Shown: one piece after another, positions 29,158 through 41,430 of the stretch
How the letters are laid out: every line of letters starts with the position of its first letter
How positions within the stretch are numbered: position 1 is the stretch's first letter
DNA from: Hypholoma sublateritium FD-334 SS-4
Lineage: Eukaryota > Basidiomycota > Agaricomycetes > Agaricales > Strophariaceae
Reading direction: 5' to 3'
DNA length: 64,000 nucleotides
Assembly (NCBI GenBank): GCA_000827495.1
Contig: KN817546.1
Span: forward strand, 1 to 64,000
Notes under the pieces: generated by a model
What the model was told of the DNA's origin: nothing
The model's database searches: none
What the model saw: the letters and a program-made list of their open reading frames with translations, nothing else
Made by a program: the position numbers and the translations under genes

Positions 29158-30197
29158 TCATTGCCTCGCATCATGAGAGATGTTCTTCAACTCGGCTGTC
29201 CACCAGACAGGCTTGGAAGTCCTTATCCGTACTGTCTTCTCTTCGGGGACCAGATGGTTGGACGTAGAAATCAGACCGTCGAATGACGACAGCTGGTTCT
29301 CTGGGCGGAGGGTAAGCCCTCACAGCAGACGTCGCAGCAGAAAGCGCGCACGCACCCAGATTCCAGCGCAGACCTGATGTCGACAACACCGTCGAGTCGA
29401 TGCCGACGGGAAGAATGCCACATGTCTGCCCCATGATGTCGTGCTCTATCTCGATTTCGTGCTCGCCCTAGCCCAGAGTCAATCTGTGGATGCTTGCCTG
29501 ATAGTTCCGTCCCACCTCGTCGAGCACCCAGCCGATGTTGTCGTCCGTGATGGCGAACACCTGCTTGCGCTCCTTGCGCAATTTATGCAGGTACGACAGT
29601 GTGTGGATGGTCTGGTCCAGCCGCCCAGAGAGGCCACCGAGCAGGATGATGGTGTATTCCTGCATCGTGGCGAATAGAATAAGCATCGAGATTGAGGAAT
29701 GGCTGGCGACTTACCAGATCCTCCGCCGCCTCCTTGGTCCTCAGAGACGAGACGCACTTCATCAGGTCCGTCGAGTCTTGGTCGTCATCCTGCACGACGG
29801 GAACATCCTGTATACTCAAAGCGTTCAGTCACTGTGTCGCGCGTGCGCACTGGCGCCTCACAAGTGCGGCATAGTATTCGCGAACGTCCGCGCGGAGCGA
29901 GTCCAGGTCGCCCTTGATGAGATCGGGGAGATGGCTGCGACCAAGAATAGTGAGTTTTACGCGCGCAACAGACAGGGGCTGCACAGACCTCGCGCGATCC
30001 TGCTCGTCGGGAAAGCTGTCGTAGAGGTGGTTCGCGCCGCCGTCGGCGCAGCAGTGCCACTGGGTCGAGTTCCAGAGCCGGCGAAGCAGCGCAAGCGAGA
30101 AGGGCTGGTTCAGGATAACGAGGCCGTAACGGCATTCTGTCGTCGGTTTATTTCCGTGGAGGAACTTAACGTTCCATGTCTTGCGCTGGGAGGCCAT
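29158..30197 (-). CDS. THI80: Thiamine pyrophosphokinase
   Basis: The enzyme transfers pyrophosphate from ATP to thiamine in the cytosol, giving the active cofactor. From the ATG at 30197 the protein reads MASQRKTWNVKFLHG, then LVILNQPF, then CADGGANHLYD. The catalytic segments LPDLIKGDLDSLR and DDDQDSTDLMKCV carry the metal- and substrate-binding aspartates. IILLGGLSGRLDQTIHTLSYL and then GILPVG with GLRWNL give the C-terminal beta domain. A last intron (from about 29370) leads into an exon reading NQLSSFDGLISTSNHLV and TSKPVWWTAEL, ending with the TGA at 29158. This splice restores the usual C-terminus; reading straight through does not. Several short introns are present. Confidence 0.92.
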
Positions 30198-30442
30198 AGC
30201 AGGACTTGACAGTTGCACGGAAACGGCCGCCTGGTGGTCTCGAGACGCAAACGCACATCGTGATATGCGCCGCTATTTGGTCCATCCAAAAATATATTAT
30301 TGCGTCCAATGTTCAATAGTACAAGCACCAGCCCATTCAAATAATGCCTAGTGAAATAGCAGATAAATGTACAAGCACGCGCTTCCACAGAATGGAGTTC
30401 ATATTCTACGTAGTACAGAGAAGGGGGTCCCACGTCGGGCCT

Positions 30443-32015
30443 CTATGAGCCCTGGTTCCTCCTCGACCAGTTTGAAAAGCTGAGCGCGCCCACGATGCCC
30501 ACCACCAGCAGCGCCGTGCCCGCGCCGATGATGCCTGGGACGTACAGATACCACGCATTGTCGTATTCATCGTCCACGTCCGTCCCCTCCTTCTCAACAA
30601 GCGGCAACTGTTCGTCCTTCCGCCGCCGCCGGCGTACCGCAGGCACCTCGGGCTCCGAGTCCATCTCGCCCGACTCCTTCGAGAGCTCGCTCTCGGGCGT
30701 CGCCGTAGGGAGGTGCATCGACGGCATCTCGAGCTCGAGCGCACTCTCCGCGGGAAGAGCGGGAATGTCGAGTGCAGGGTGTAGCGCGCGCGCGCGCTCG
30801 AAGAAGCGCCCCGCGGCCTCGCGGTCGCGCCGCCACGCCTCCGTGCCGCCCTCACCGATCTGCGCGTGCAGCGGGATGCGGATCGACGACAGGCTCGAGT
30901 ACGACGCCGCGAGGAGTGTCGACGCCGCGCCCTCGAGGTGAAGTAGCCCGGCTTCCAGGTAGAGCTGCGCGAGCCCACGCGCCCCACCTACTGAGTGGAC
31001 GTAGTAGTCCACCGTGCCCCCCAGCGGGTGCTCGGGTGCGGTAGCTAGCGCGGCAGTGCAGTCGAGTGGTAGATAGTGCGACACGAGACGCATCGTCGCG
31101 GAGGGGACATGCGCTTCTTGCCAAGCGCGCCTGCGGAACAAATTAAAGAAAGAACGAGAAGACACACTACATCATTGACGCACAGGAAATACTCAAATGC
31201 CTCCGCCCGCTCCTTGCGGATGTCACACAGCTCGAGCGCAACGAGAGCGAGGCTCGTCGGGTCCATGTTGTACTTGTTCGCAGCGGCCGCCTCGCTCGCA
31301 TCGAATACAAGAACGGTGGCCGAATCGCTCGCCTCGAGATCCGCAGGTGCGGGCCCGACGACGAGCGCGGGCCAGATCGCCGACGCAGCCTTCTCGAGGT
31401 GCACAGTGAGCAGACGTCCCGCGCGCGGTGCGTGCGCGGCGGACTCGAGCGACTCGAGCGACGACGTGAGGCTCGGGTGCGCGGGGCCGGGCGGCGACCC
31501 CGCGCGCGAGGGTAGCGCGTGCAGTGGCACGCGGCGACGCATCGGCGTGGGGTAGATCGCCTCGTCCGCAAATGAGAGGCTCGGCGACGAGCGCGCGGGC
31601 GACGCCGCACTCGTGTCCTCCGCGTCGGACGTTGCGGCGCCCTCGAGCGACGCGGCGAAGCTGCTCGAGATGTCTGGGTCGGAGACGAAGGCGTAAGAGG
31701 AGTGGGTGGACACCGTTGACGCCGTCGATGCTGTGCGCTCACGGGCCGCATGGCGCACGCTGCGCGGCTCGAGCTGCCACACGGAGCTTGCGGTGTCGAC
31801 CGCGGCGTAGATTTTCCCCTGTGCCACAGCTCAGTAAACACGATCAGCGGGGGCGCAGCCGGCGCACCTTGACAATAGGCGGGCGCCCGGCAACGCCTAT
31901 GATGAGGTGCTGGGTGTCTATGAGGACCTGCGCGGCGTCAGCAGTGCCCGCTCGCTCCGCACAAAGGCCGCTGGCTCACAGACAAGTCGTCGTCCTGGAT
32001 GTCGTACGGCACCAT
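30443..32015 (-). CDS. Conserved basidiomycete protein with C-terminal membrane segment
   Basis: I do not recognise the family. Four exons fit in frame. The first starts with MVPYDIQDDDLS at 32015. The second is VLIDTQHLIIGVAGRPPIVK. A large third starts GKIYAAVDTASSVWQLEP and ends ERAEAFEYFL near 31180. The last starts RAWQEAHVPSATMRLV. The middle is Ser/Ala-rich and probably disordered (TASTASTVSTHSSYAF). The region around 31250-30800 is helical (SLALVALELCDIRKERAEAF, GARGLAQLYLEAGLLHLEGA) and could be TPR-like. Near the C-terminus a single membrane span, YLYVPGIIGAGTALLVVGIVGAL, is followed by SNWSRRNQGS. That tail-anchor-like layout suggests an organelle or ER membrane protein, but this is inference. 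Confidence 0.7.
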
Positions 32016-32629
32016 GAGTAGCACCGTGGCCTGTGGAACGACACACGCGATCATCAGCCCGCTGTGCGTCCGCTCCACCAGTAATTAATCTACCTGATCA
32101 TGCGACTTTGCGGCGAAAGGCGTGAGCACGAGGCGGGCGGCGAATGCTGGGAGGACGCACCTGGTGCCACGAATACGGATAATACGGCCGTTCGCTATAC
32201 GTGTCCATCGCTGCAGAGTGGTGGAAGAGAGCAAGATGCAATGGTGTACAAGGATAGCTGTCAGATGCAGAGGCGGTGACTCGGAATCAGTGCACGAGTC
32301 GGCCGGCCTCAGGGGCGTCTAAAGTGGCAATTCCCTCCACGTGTTCGCGTACTTACACGCCGGCCCCGGCAATGCGTCGGGCAGAATCAGTTCGCCGCAG
32401 CACAGAAACTGAGTGACGCAAGCAGGAACGAGCATATTTATCCGGATCGCAGGCGGTCCGTACATACTGTACAGGAGCAGCATAGCAGGCGGGAGACGTA
32501 AAATAATATATGTGCGAGGATGTAAGTAGTAAGTCGATAGGTTTGCAGTTAGTCTGGACAAATTGAGGTGAAAGAAAAGAAATAACATGGTCGTGGTATA
32601 GTAAGCCGGGTATGTATAGGCACACACAT
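32016..32629. other. Intergenic region
   Basis: 614 bp between two minus-strand genes: promoter of the membrane-protein gene and 3' end of the long disordered-protein gene. It is A+T-rich at 32430-32600. No gene is supported. Confidence 0.5.
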
Positions 32630-35586
32630 CTATCGTCGATTCGCCGCAGGCGCCGTCTGCGCAAGCGTCGTCGCAATGCGCTTGATCGTGTCCTTCTCGT
32701 CCTCCATGTGCTGCAACAGCAGTCCGTCGAGCTTCCGCACCGCCTCCTGCGCGCGCTGGTTGTTCCGCCACGCCGCGACGCCCTCGTCTGTCGGCGCGGT
32801 ACTCGCGCCCGCCTCCACCACAGGCGCAGGTGGGTGCTCCTGCGCATACCGGAAGAAGTCCGCGCCCGCGACGACGTCGCTCCGCACTGCACGCACTGTG
32901 TTCCCCACTGGTAGCATGCTCACCCGCGGCGCGTCCCCCGCGCGAACGTACGGCGCGGAGAAATTGCCGTGCCGCATGAGTGCGGGCGAGCCACGCGGAC
33001 CCTCCGACGCGCTCGATGCAACGCGCGGGCGGGACGCGGGGAGCACCGGCGGCGGCGGCAGCGCAGCGGGCGCATCGTCGTCGTCGCCATCATCATCGCT
33101 TACGCTCTCGTCCGAAGACTCCAGGTCGTCCATTGCGTTGGGTTGTGCCTGTATGCTGTCGAAAAACGACGGTGCCGTCGCGGGCCCAGGCGCACTGCGT
33201 AGCGCGGGGGGTAAATCTGCGTCGTCGTCGATGTAGATGGCGGAACGATTCGAAAACCCGAAGCCACGCCCGTCTGGCAGCGGCAGTGGTGGTGTGCTAG
33301 GCTCGGGCGCGAGAATCTCCAACTCCTCTCCCTCTTCCTCGTGGGGCTGCTGCGTGTGGTACGACCGCGTACCGCTGCTGCTGCTGGTGTTCAGTTGGTA
33401 GCGGAATGATGACGAGCGTGGCGGTGGGGGCAGCGCCGCGTGGGCGAGCGAGCTCGACATCCTCGGCGGCGGTGACATCGCTGCGCGCGCGGCCGGGTTG
33501 GCAGCGAAGGCATGCTGCTGCTCTTCGCTAAAGCGGGAGATGCTAGGACGCGGCTGCTCCTCGCTGAAGCGGGACCCGCCGCCCGACGTACTTGAGTGCG
33601 GCGGGTGGTTGAGCATGTCCTGGAACGCAGACGTGGTGGGCGACTGCGACGCCTGCGAGTACACCGATAGCGATGGCCGGCTCAGCGCGAGGCCCCGGAA
33701 GGACGGCGCCGCGCCATCGTCGTCGTCGTCCGACAGTAAGTGTTCCGACGGCGCGGCGAAGCTCCGCGCAATCGTGTCGAAGGACGCGAACGTCGCCTGA
33801 GAGTACCTGGGGTGTGGCCCCTCCGCAAGCAGCGGCGAGGACATCGTCCGGCGCAGCGTGGGCCGCCCGCCGTCTGCGGGGCGTGCGTCCTGCGCGCTCG
33901 CAGATGACAGTTCCGTCTGGGAGTGCGAGTACGCCGGGTGCATGAACGCGCGCCGTGGAGGGGGCCCGAGCGGCGTCATAGGCCCAGACGGCGTCTCCGC
34001 GCGCTGGTAGCTCGCCGTGGGGTGCGGCACGCCGAGCATCGACCTGCCTGCCTGGCTTTGCCCGGACTTTTGGCGGGTGTGCGTGGGCGCCGGTGGCGGC
34101 GAGCGCTCAGCATCCGCTACAGGCGGCGCAGCAATCCGCTTCGCGATCATCTTCTGCGCCGCGGCGTTGCGCGCCGCGTTTGGCGTCGGCGAATTGAGGG
34201 GCGTGGGCGTGCCTAACCTATGCGAGAACGTGGATGCATCCGGNGTGTTGTCTAGAGAGTGGTGTACCGCCTGCTTGAGGATCGCCTTCCGCCAGGTGTC
34301 CTCCACCTCGTCGTACGAAACCGACAGGTTCGGGTTCTGCGAAGGAGGCAGGTGGTCCGCGAGAACAGCCGCGCCGAGGGACTCGAGCACGCCGAGACCA
34401 TGCAATGCAGAGGCCTGTACCGGGAATGGGTAGGACGACGAAGGCAACGGGATGTCGACCGCGTCGGTGGGGTCGATAACGTGGTTGTCGGCGAGGGGCG
34501 CGGTCTTCTGCGACCCCTGATCGATACGGGCGCCGCGGGTCTTGAGATCCTGCTCGGCCTGCTTCGCGGCGACGGAGATGTCCTGCATCTTCTCGCGCAC
34601 GACAACGACACGGCCACGCGATGGCGGGGCTGAGAGCGGCGGCGAGGGGTGGCCAAACTGGCCAGACACGCGCGGTGGCGGGCGAAGAGCTGCGATCGAC
34701 TCGGACGTCGTGCGCAGCATAGGGGCAAGCGGGCTGGCGGCGGGGCCAGGGCCTGTGGGGGTCGTCGGCTTCGAGCGTGCCTTTCCAACGCGGAAGATAT
34801 CAAGGAACGTCGGTGCTCCGGCCTTTTTCTGGTCCGGGGCGGGGCCAAAATCCGCGGCAGAGGGTTTGGCGTGCGCAGGAGGTAGGAAGTAATTATTCTT
34901 GACGAGCAGGCGCAGACGATACGCGACGTCGTCGCCGTCATACTCCTGTGGCTCGCTGACGGCGAAGGTTGGTGGTAAAGGTTCGGGAGCCAGAGACTGC
35001 GGTGAGGTCGGCGTGGAGGCCGTCGATGTCGACGCCGGGTACAACGACGAGGATATGGCCGACTGTTGTGTTGAAACGGAGTCCCGCACGTTGAGCACTG
35101 GGGTCAGTGCGGGGTCGCGCGAAAACGCAGACGGTGGCGGGCGGTAGCCGGTATCGAGGTGGGGCAAACTAGACGCCTGCTTGGAGGCCTTAGACTAATG
35201 CACGTCAGCTGGAGCAGACGCGCGGTGGCGGAAACACGTACCGGTCTGCTCGCCGTCGACTGAGTTAGTTCGACAAATGTTGGGTCGACATCCTGCGACG
35301 ATGGCGTGCCGCCGCTATGTGGGTCAGAGAGCAGACGGTGGGGCGACCGTGGGGGGCGCTCTGGAGCCTCCAAGGACGCGTCGAGAATGTTTTCGGGCTC
35401 TTGGACGACGGCTCCCCCGAGATACGGGAGATCTGAGGGCAGCGGGCTGCGTGGGACCTCGCCGGTGACCGTCTTCGAGCGCGTCCTGGTCCGTGCACGG
35501 CGAGATAGGCTGACGCCGCTGCCGATGCTGGAATTGCTGGCGACGGAGCGGATCGAGCGTGGCCTGTGCGCCGGCAAAGCATCCAT
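32630..35586 (-). CDS. Large disordered Ser/Pro-rich protein of unknown function
   Basis: Two exons, 35586-35242 and 35188-32630, join in phase to give 967 residues. The N-terminus reads MDALPAHRPRSIRSVASNSS. Most of the protein is Ser/Pro/Ala-rich and low in complexity. Islands of ordinary composition exist: YDGDDVAYRLRLLVKNNYFL, FLDIFRVGKAR, RVVVVREKMQDISVAAKQAE, VSYDEVEDTWRKAILKQAVH, and a C-terminal helix EAVRKLDGLLLQHMEDEKD. The islands are the likely functional parts. Acidic runs (ESVSDDDGDDDD) also occur. No domain I can name. An ambiguous base at 34244 leaves one residue unknown. The gene shares an 81-bp divergent promoter with ERG28. Confidence 0.8.
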
Positions 35587-35667
35587 GGAGGACTCGGAGG
35601 AAGGAAGACAACAAGCGACGCTGCCCAAACCTCACTTTGTTAGGTAAGCAGCCTCCTCCTTCCCGTC
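35587..35667. promoter_or_regulatory. Bidirectional promoter between ERG28 and the disordered-protein gene
   Basis: Only 81 bp separate the two divergent start codons, so the promoter elements must overlap. No TATA box is seen. Co-regulation is possible but is inferred only from the layout. Confidence 0.55.
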
Positions 35668-36269
35668 ATGAGTTACCGTACGTCCCTCGTGCCCGCCGTC
35701 GCCGCCGCCTGCTGACGACGCACAGACCTCCCGACGTCCGCTGGCTGGCTTGCCCACTGGCAGCTGCTCGTCGCGGCCTCCGCTGTCTTCAACACCGTCC
35801 AGAACTTCTGCACCCTCAAGCTCACGCGCAGGCTCTATAACAATGTGCCGGCCCCCACCAGTGCGTCTCTCCCCGACGCCGCCGAACGCGTGCTCATCTT
35901 CTACAGTCACCGCCCTCCAAGCGCGCACGTTCGCCGTGTGGACCCTCACCTCCGCGGTCGTCCGTGCGTACGCCGCGTACAACATAAACAACAAGATGTC
36001 AGTCAGGCCACCCCGTCTTCCATGCGCGTCGCTCACCCCTAGCCAGCATGTATGACATGGCCTTCTTGACGTACCTAATTGCATTTGCGCATTTCTCGTC
36101 CGAGCTGCTCATCTTCCGCACCGCGTCCATCAACGTCGCCGTCCTCAGCCCTGTCATTGTCTCTAGTACGTCCAACCCGCGGGCCGTCTGTCATCTTTTC
36201 TCATATACCCCCCTTTTAGCAACAAGTCTCGTCTGGATGTTCACCCAGTACGACTTCTACGTCCGTTGA
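35668..36269 (+). CDS. ERG28: ERG28, ergosterol-synthesis scaffold of the ER membrane
   Basis: Erg28 tethers the C-4 demethylase enzymes (Erg25-Erg26-Erg27) in the endoplasmic reticulum. The first coding exon is only 10 nt (35668-35677). After splicing the protein reads MSYHLPTSAGWLAHWQLLV, then ASAVFNTVQNFCTLKLTRRLY, ITALQARTFAVWTLTSAVVR, AYAAYNINNKIMYDMAFLTY, FAHFSSELLIFRTASI and finally TSLVWMFTQYDFYVR. These are the four membrane segments and the loop motifs of the family (TRR+Y, RTF..WT, R.YAAYNI, HF.SE). Four introns with GT-AG ends are needed. About 140 residues, the usual size. Confidence 0.93.
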
Positions 36270-39057
36270 CGCGTCTGCGACATAGTCAGGATGCGTTTCT
36301 GATTTACTACTTCATCTGTCAATATATTACTGCTGTTCTATCTAGTCCCAATGGCTATCTCAGTGAGGATGAATTGCAGACCTCTCCACGTTCACGACTG
36401 CGTTGGTCGGGTCCAATCACGGTGTACTGCAGAGGGTCCTCAGTGCGCGTGAGCTGGTGGTAAACACATTCAACGGCACTCGCCGTACCACAACACGCCG
36501 AGAGTTTTCCCAAATACGCTAAAGTCGTGCCACAGTAAATTAGATTGCGCGAAGTCGCCGCAAACACCTCCGCATCTAGTGTGGCCGATATCTATACCCC
36601 AGAAAATCTTCAGTGCGCCGGGGACCTTACGCAAAAGTCGTGCCCAAGTAAGTTGTGTGTATTGCAAAAGGCCACGCACAATAATTTATATGAAACAGAA
36701 ACCAGGAAGCGCACCTCACTTGCATCTTGTCCAGGAAGTCCACGGGCTAGCAACGCTGTCAAAGGTGAATGTATGCTACCCTAAAAATATGCGTTCAACA
36801 GTGAACAGCAAACCTTCATCATACGCGAAAGTCCTGCCCAAGTAAAAGTTATGCGTATTGCGAAAGGCCGTGCAAAACAGTTTACGTTACAAAGAGACGC
36901 CGGGAAACGCGCCTTACTTACTCTACCCTGTCCAGGAAGTCCACGGGGCTAGCAGTCAAACGTGAATGTATGCTGCCATAACAATATGTGCTCAACAATG
37001 AACCGCAAAGCTCTTCTCATCGATGACCGATGATATTGAATCAGGGTAGTTCCGATGTACCCCAGAAGATAGATCCTCAATGCGTGGACGCCGGAGAGAA
37101 AAAGCATTCAACGGCACTCGCCGTACTATGGCGAATTTCTTCCTTCTGCAAACACCATGCCTAAAAAATTGCGCAAGGTGACGCAGAGTAATTTGCATAG
37201 CAAACGCACGCCGTGCAACCTATCTGGCTGCGTCTGAGCAGCCCTTGAGGCTAACAAGTCTGTCGAAGGTGAATGCGTAGTACGACGAAAAAAATCTATG
37301 TAGCAAAGAGCTGCAAATCTGTGCGCGGCTGATTTCAATTAGCGGGCTTTCGATCTCCTCCAGAAGATCTCTGATGGACGAATGCACCCATCGGCACTCA
37401 CCGTACCACAGCCTTCCGAGAACCTCCCCAGTACTGAAGCAGCCACGCCCAAGTAAGTCATATTGCAAAAAAAAAATCACACAAAGTAATTTAAACCGCA
37501 CCCACCCACCGAGCACCGCGCGCAGGACTCCGCGAGGAAGCCCGCGGCCAGCCTCGCCCTTCGCCCTTCGCACCAAGGCAGCCAATTGGAAATAAGAGGG
37601 GACCACCCAATTTCGAATGCACCCCAGACCGCGCGGCATATGACCTGCCTGCCCCGGATCTTTCGCCGCGCCAGGACCCAATAGGCGCGCAGCAGTGCGG
37701 GGTAACGCTGGCCCCGTGTGTCCGGGGTGGCAGCTGTGTAAACGGTGTGGGTGAGTAGGCAAGTACGTTCGCGCGCCATCGGCCGAGGTATGTAGAAGGC
37801 GCAGCCGATGCGTGGGTGTGTACCAACTTCCAAGCACGTTCGAGGGTACGGCGCACATGCGAGGGAAGGCGCGTCGAAGGGTCGGCGCGATTACGGCGTA
37901 CGGCTCAGCTCGTTCGTGCTACGCCTTCCAAGTTCCCGGCGGAGGAGACCGGCGGCGTGCGAGAACGTGCTTCGCGACATGAGCGATGTATGATGTCGGG
38001 GGTGCGCAGAGGGGTCATGTGTCCGCCCCAGACCACACCACCGGCGAGGCAGAGTCCATTTCCTCGGCGAATGCCATGCCTGGGAGCCTTGGAGACCTCC
38101 ATAACCACTACCGCCGCAGAATCCGCTATTCTCGTACGTCTCGCGGCGCATATGGTGATGGAAATTTGAATGCAGCGGCGCAGGGGATCAGCGGGGCCAA
38201 CGTGTGTAGTCTCCGCCGCATCAGATGACGCGACTGCAGACCCTAATGCCGAAAGTGAGATGTTGGGGGGCCTTCTTGGGGTGTTGGGGAGGGTAAATAT
38301 GGTGCATATATGAGAGAATATCACCTCATAGCCCATGCTAGACATGCGCTAGACACCATGTTTCTCGCGAGGCGCGTAGTGTATGAGAGAAGGGCCCGCA
38401 CGCGGCGCTTGTGCGTAGTGTGGGCACAGGAGTTTTTTAATACCGGGGGTGGCGGACAGGCCGCCCGAGCCTGGGGTGTCAAGATCCGGGGAGAGTATGC
38501 GCGGCACATACCGTCCGCGGTGGCCGCCCCCTCCGAGATTTGGCCTGTTCTGGTTCTGCAAAAGACGCCAGAATGAGGCGAGTAGGCGCAAGGCGTCCCA
38601 GCGGTGCTTCCGGTGCCAGGTGCGAGAGGACGTGGCGGCGGGTGCCGGACTGTGCGAGCCCTGCCAGGCACTGGAAGAGCTGATCGATATTGCGAGGATA
38701 TTGGCAACGTAAGGAGCCAGCGGGGCGACCCGTACGGCCTTGACAATATTTGTCTAGGCGAGACCCGTGATCACACGCGCAGGTGCCGGAAATTCATGTC
38801 TGTACGCCGGACGACGTCGGACTGCGCGCAGACGGCGGCGCTGGACGGGCTGGGGGCGCTGTGGGCGTCGGGGGCTGCGCTGGGGACGACGGAGGTGCTG
38901 GTTGGTGAGCAAGGTGTGCGCAGAGATAAGCAGTTGCTCTTATCTGTGATCGGCGCCGGTTGTGATCCGCGCGGGAGATCCCTGACACGGACAATTTCCG
39001 TGTGTTGTGACCGGCGCGGAATTCGTATAAGAGCCCGCGGCCGCCGATTGCCTCTGC
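36270..39057. other. Gene-poor stretch between ERG28 and the LRR gene
   Basis: Nearly 2.8 kb without a supported gene. The first part holds decayed tandem copies (36460-37500, listed separately). Around 38605-38710 the plus strand reads CFRCQVREDVAAGAGLCEPC, a possible four-cysteine zinc motif, but no start, splice or continuation supports a gene. At 38985-39005 a 7-bp stem with a short loop (acacgga/tccgtgt) lies just before the next gene. Confidence 0.45.
36460..37500. repeat. Degenerate tandem repeats, about 3-4 units
   Basis: The same blocks return in the same order with many mismatches and indels. A block like tcaacggcactcgccgtac occurs near 36469, 37108 and 37387. A block like gtcgtgcccaagtaagt...attgcaaaaggcc occurs near 36632, 36830 and 37442, with weaker copies near 36520 and 37150. 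A block like gtccaggaagtccacggg, followed by gtgaatgtatgct, occurs near 36730 and 36930, with a weak copy near 37225. A block like ccccagaa-at-ttcagtgcg occurs near 36597 and 37061, with a weak copy near 37360. On the minus strand the first block reads LWYGECR in two copies. Old tandem duplication of a coding or mobile segment is the likely origin. Confidence 0.75.
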
Positions 39058-41430
39058 ATGGCGCACACCCAATTCCCCTCCGAACTCGCCTACACAATCT
39101 GCGCCTACGTCTACTCCGCCTGCCTCCAGCCCGACGCACCGTCCCTCGACCCCCTCCTCGCCACCGACGACGTCCGCGTCCCCACCGCCCATCCGTCCTC
39201 GACCCCCCCGGGCTACTGGCCCGAGCCCGTCTCCCGCCGCACCCTCGCGAATCTCTGTCTGGTGAACCACGCCTGGTACGAGGCCGCCAAGCCGTGGCTC
39301 TGGCACAAGTGAGTCACATTTTTCTCGTCGTCGGCGCCGTACTAATCCGCACAGGCTCGAGGTCCGTCTGCCGCGCACATGGCTCTCGCTCGTCGAGGAG
39401 ATCGCATGGAACTACGACGAGGAGACCGTCGACAGCGTCATGGGCCGCAGCCTCGCTGCCGCGACCCGCGCCGCGCTCGACTCCGCAAGCATGTTCGCGC
39501 ACCACCAGCCGCTGTGCTTCGAGCCGCACCTCTTCGACACGTCCGACTCCCCGGAGACGACCATCAGCCCCGACCTGCTCTCGCCCATACCCTCGCGCGA
39601 CCCGAGCCCGCGCCGCTTGCGCCCCAAGAGTAAGAGCCCCGCACGCTGGGAGATCCTGCGCACCATCAGCGATGCCGTCCAGCACGTCATGAACCACAAG
39701 GCGCCCGGCGTGTACGGTGAGTGTTCCGTGGCGTAATGTTCAGATCACCCGCGCTAAATTTGTCCAGTCCCACCGCCTCCGGACCCGAGGCCCGGTCAGT
39801 ACGTACGCCATCTCGACTTTAACCACTTCCGCACCATCGGCATGCGCCGTTCGGTCGAGGAGGGCGTCAATAGCCGGTTTGTCACCGGCGATCGCGTACA
39901 CGCCGTGCTCAAGGTGCGGAAGGATTTTTTTTTTCGTTGATGTTATTGTCTCACAATTTATCCAGGAAATGCCGAATCTGCTTACATTCGGTGGCACCGA
40001 GTATATGGACGGCGCCCTGTCCCTCCCTGTCCTCACCGAGCTGTTCCTGCGCGGGGCGCCGTCAGGCGGCCGCGGCTGCCCCACCCGCGGCCGTGCCTTG
40101 ATGGAGCTGCATGATATTCAGGAGGAGGATCGCGAGCGGCGGCGAAAGTGCAAGGACCTCGAGGCTGTCGACCTTACGGGTTGTGTCAGTGCCGTGTTCG
40201 TTAATGCCTTTACCGAGTTTGTAAATACCCATATCCTGCCGCCCTCCGACGCAGAATTGAGCGAGGAGGAGGGCGATGACGACAGCGGGCGCCGCCTGCG
40301 CCTGCCCCCTGCTCTATATGAGCCGCTTCTGTTCCCTGGCCTTCAGCGCCTGGGACTGCGGGGAGTCAAGTCGATTCTCCCCCGATACCTCGGACCGTTC
40401 CTGCTCGCGTTCCCTAACCTTACGCACCTCGACCTGTCCGGCACACGCGTCACGCCTGATATCCTCGATGCCCTCGGGCGCTCCGAGACCCTGCGCTTAA
40501 AATCCCTCGCCCTCGCGCGATGCATCAAACTGACGAGCGAGAATATCACCAGCTTCCTCGTCGATTCGCCCGTCACGCGCGCGCTGACCGAGCTCAACCT
40601 CTACGGCGACATGACCTACCTCTCCCCGCTCGTCCCCGCAGACCTGCTCAAAATCGTCTCCACCGCGCCGTGCTTCCTCTCCGGCGCGCTCGTGTACCTC
40701 GATCTATCTAGCGCGCCGCTGACGCCCGAGATCCTCACCGCGGCGAAGCCGCAGCCCGCGCTGCGCTCGCTCGGGCTCTCGCACATCCTGCACCTTCCGC
40801 TGCGCGCGGTCGCCGCGTTCGTCGCGGACAAGGCGCCGCGCGTCGAGGTGCTCACGCTCGTGCACACCTCTCCCGAGCTCGACTGCGGCATCCGCCTCCC
40901 CGCGCCCGACCCGCGCGCGTCGACGCGCCAGTCGACCATCGCGCTGCACGCGCAGATCATCCGCCCGCTGTGCGCGCCGCCGTTCGCGTTCTCCCTCAGC
41001 CCTGGGGCGGAGGCGGCGCCGCCGCCCACGCGCGTCAGGGTGATTGAGCTCGCGCCGGCGATGCTCGGCGGGCTGGGGGCCGGCGCGGGCGCGTGGCGCA
41101 TCGTGCGGAGCAAGGGCGGGCGCGGGTGGTACGTCGACACCGCGAGTGCGTGGGGCGCGGTGCCCGGGGTGGAGGGGAGCGTGCTGCGCCGCGACCTGCC
41201 GCCGGGCGACGCGCATCGGTCGGCGATGGAGCTTCTGTCCGCGGCAAACGGGAACGTGAGCAGCGGCGTCGGGTGGCATGCGCGCAAAATGGAGGTGCGT
41301 CTGTGTTTGATTGTATTCTTTGCGTGCGGTGCTGACGGGGTGTGTTTTGTGGCAGATTCTCCGCGGGCATGGTATGCTAGGGCGCGAGGACGGGCTGTAC
41401 GGCGCAGTCTCGTTTGCGTACCAGGGTTGA
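39058..41430 (+). CDS. F-box-like leucine-rich-repeat protein
   Basis: The N-terminus (MAHTQFPSELAYTICAYVYS, then SRRTLANLCLVNHAWYEAAKPWLWHK) has the pattern of an F-box: Pro-Glu-Leu, then LC.V...W, ending in W...... A spacer rich in Ser/Pro follows. The rest carries leucine-rich repeats such as NLTHLDLSGTRVTPDILDAL, LKSLALARCIKLTSENITSF and ALTELNLYGDMTYLSPLV. Five exons fit: breaks near 39310, 39717, 39915 and 41295 each keep the frame (K-LEVRLP, VY-VPPPPD, VLK-EMPNL, KME-ILRGHG). The protein ends SFAYQG at the TGA at 41428-41430. Such proteins usually choose substrates for an SCF ubiquitin ligase; that role, and the F-box call itself, are inferred. Confidence 0.8.

Noticed and set aside
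29535..30209. 224-codon plus-strand frame
   Set aside because: Antisense to the thiamine pyrophosphokinase exons, which carry clear catalytic motifs.
38449..38712. Possible four-cysteine zinc motif gene
   Set aside because: CFRCQVREDVAAGAGLCEPC is suggestive, but the frame starts without ATG and stops soon after; nothing around it supports a gene.
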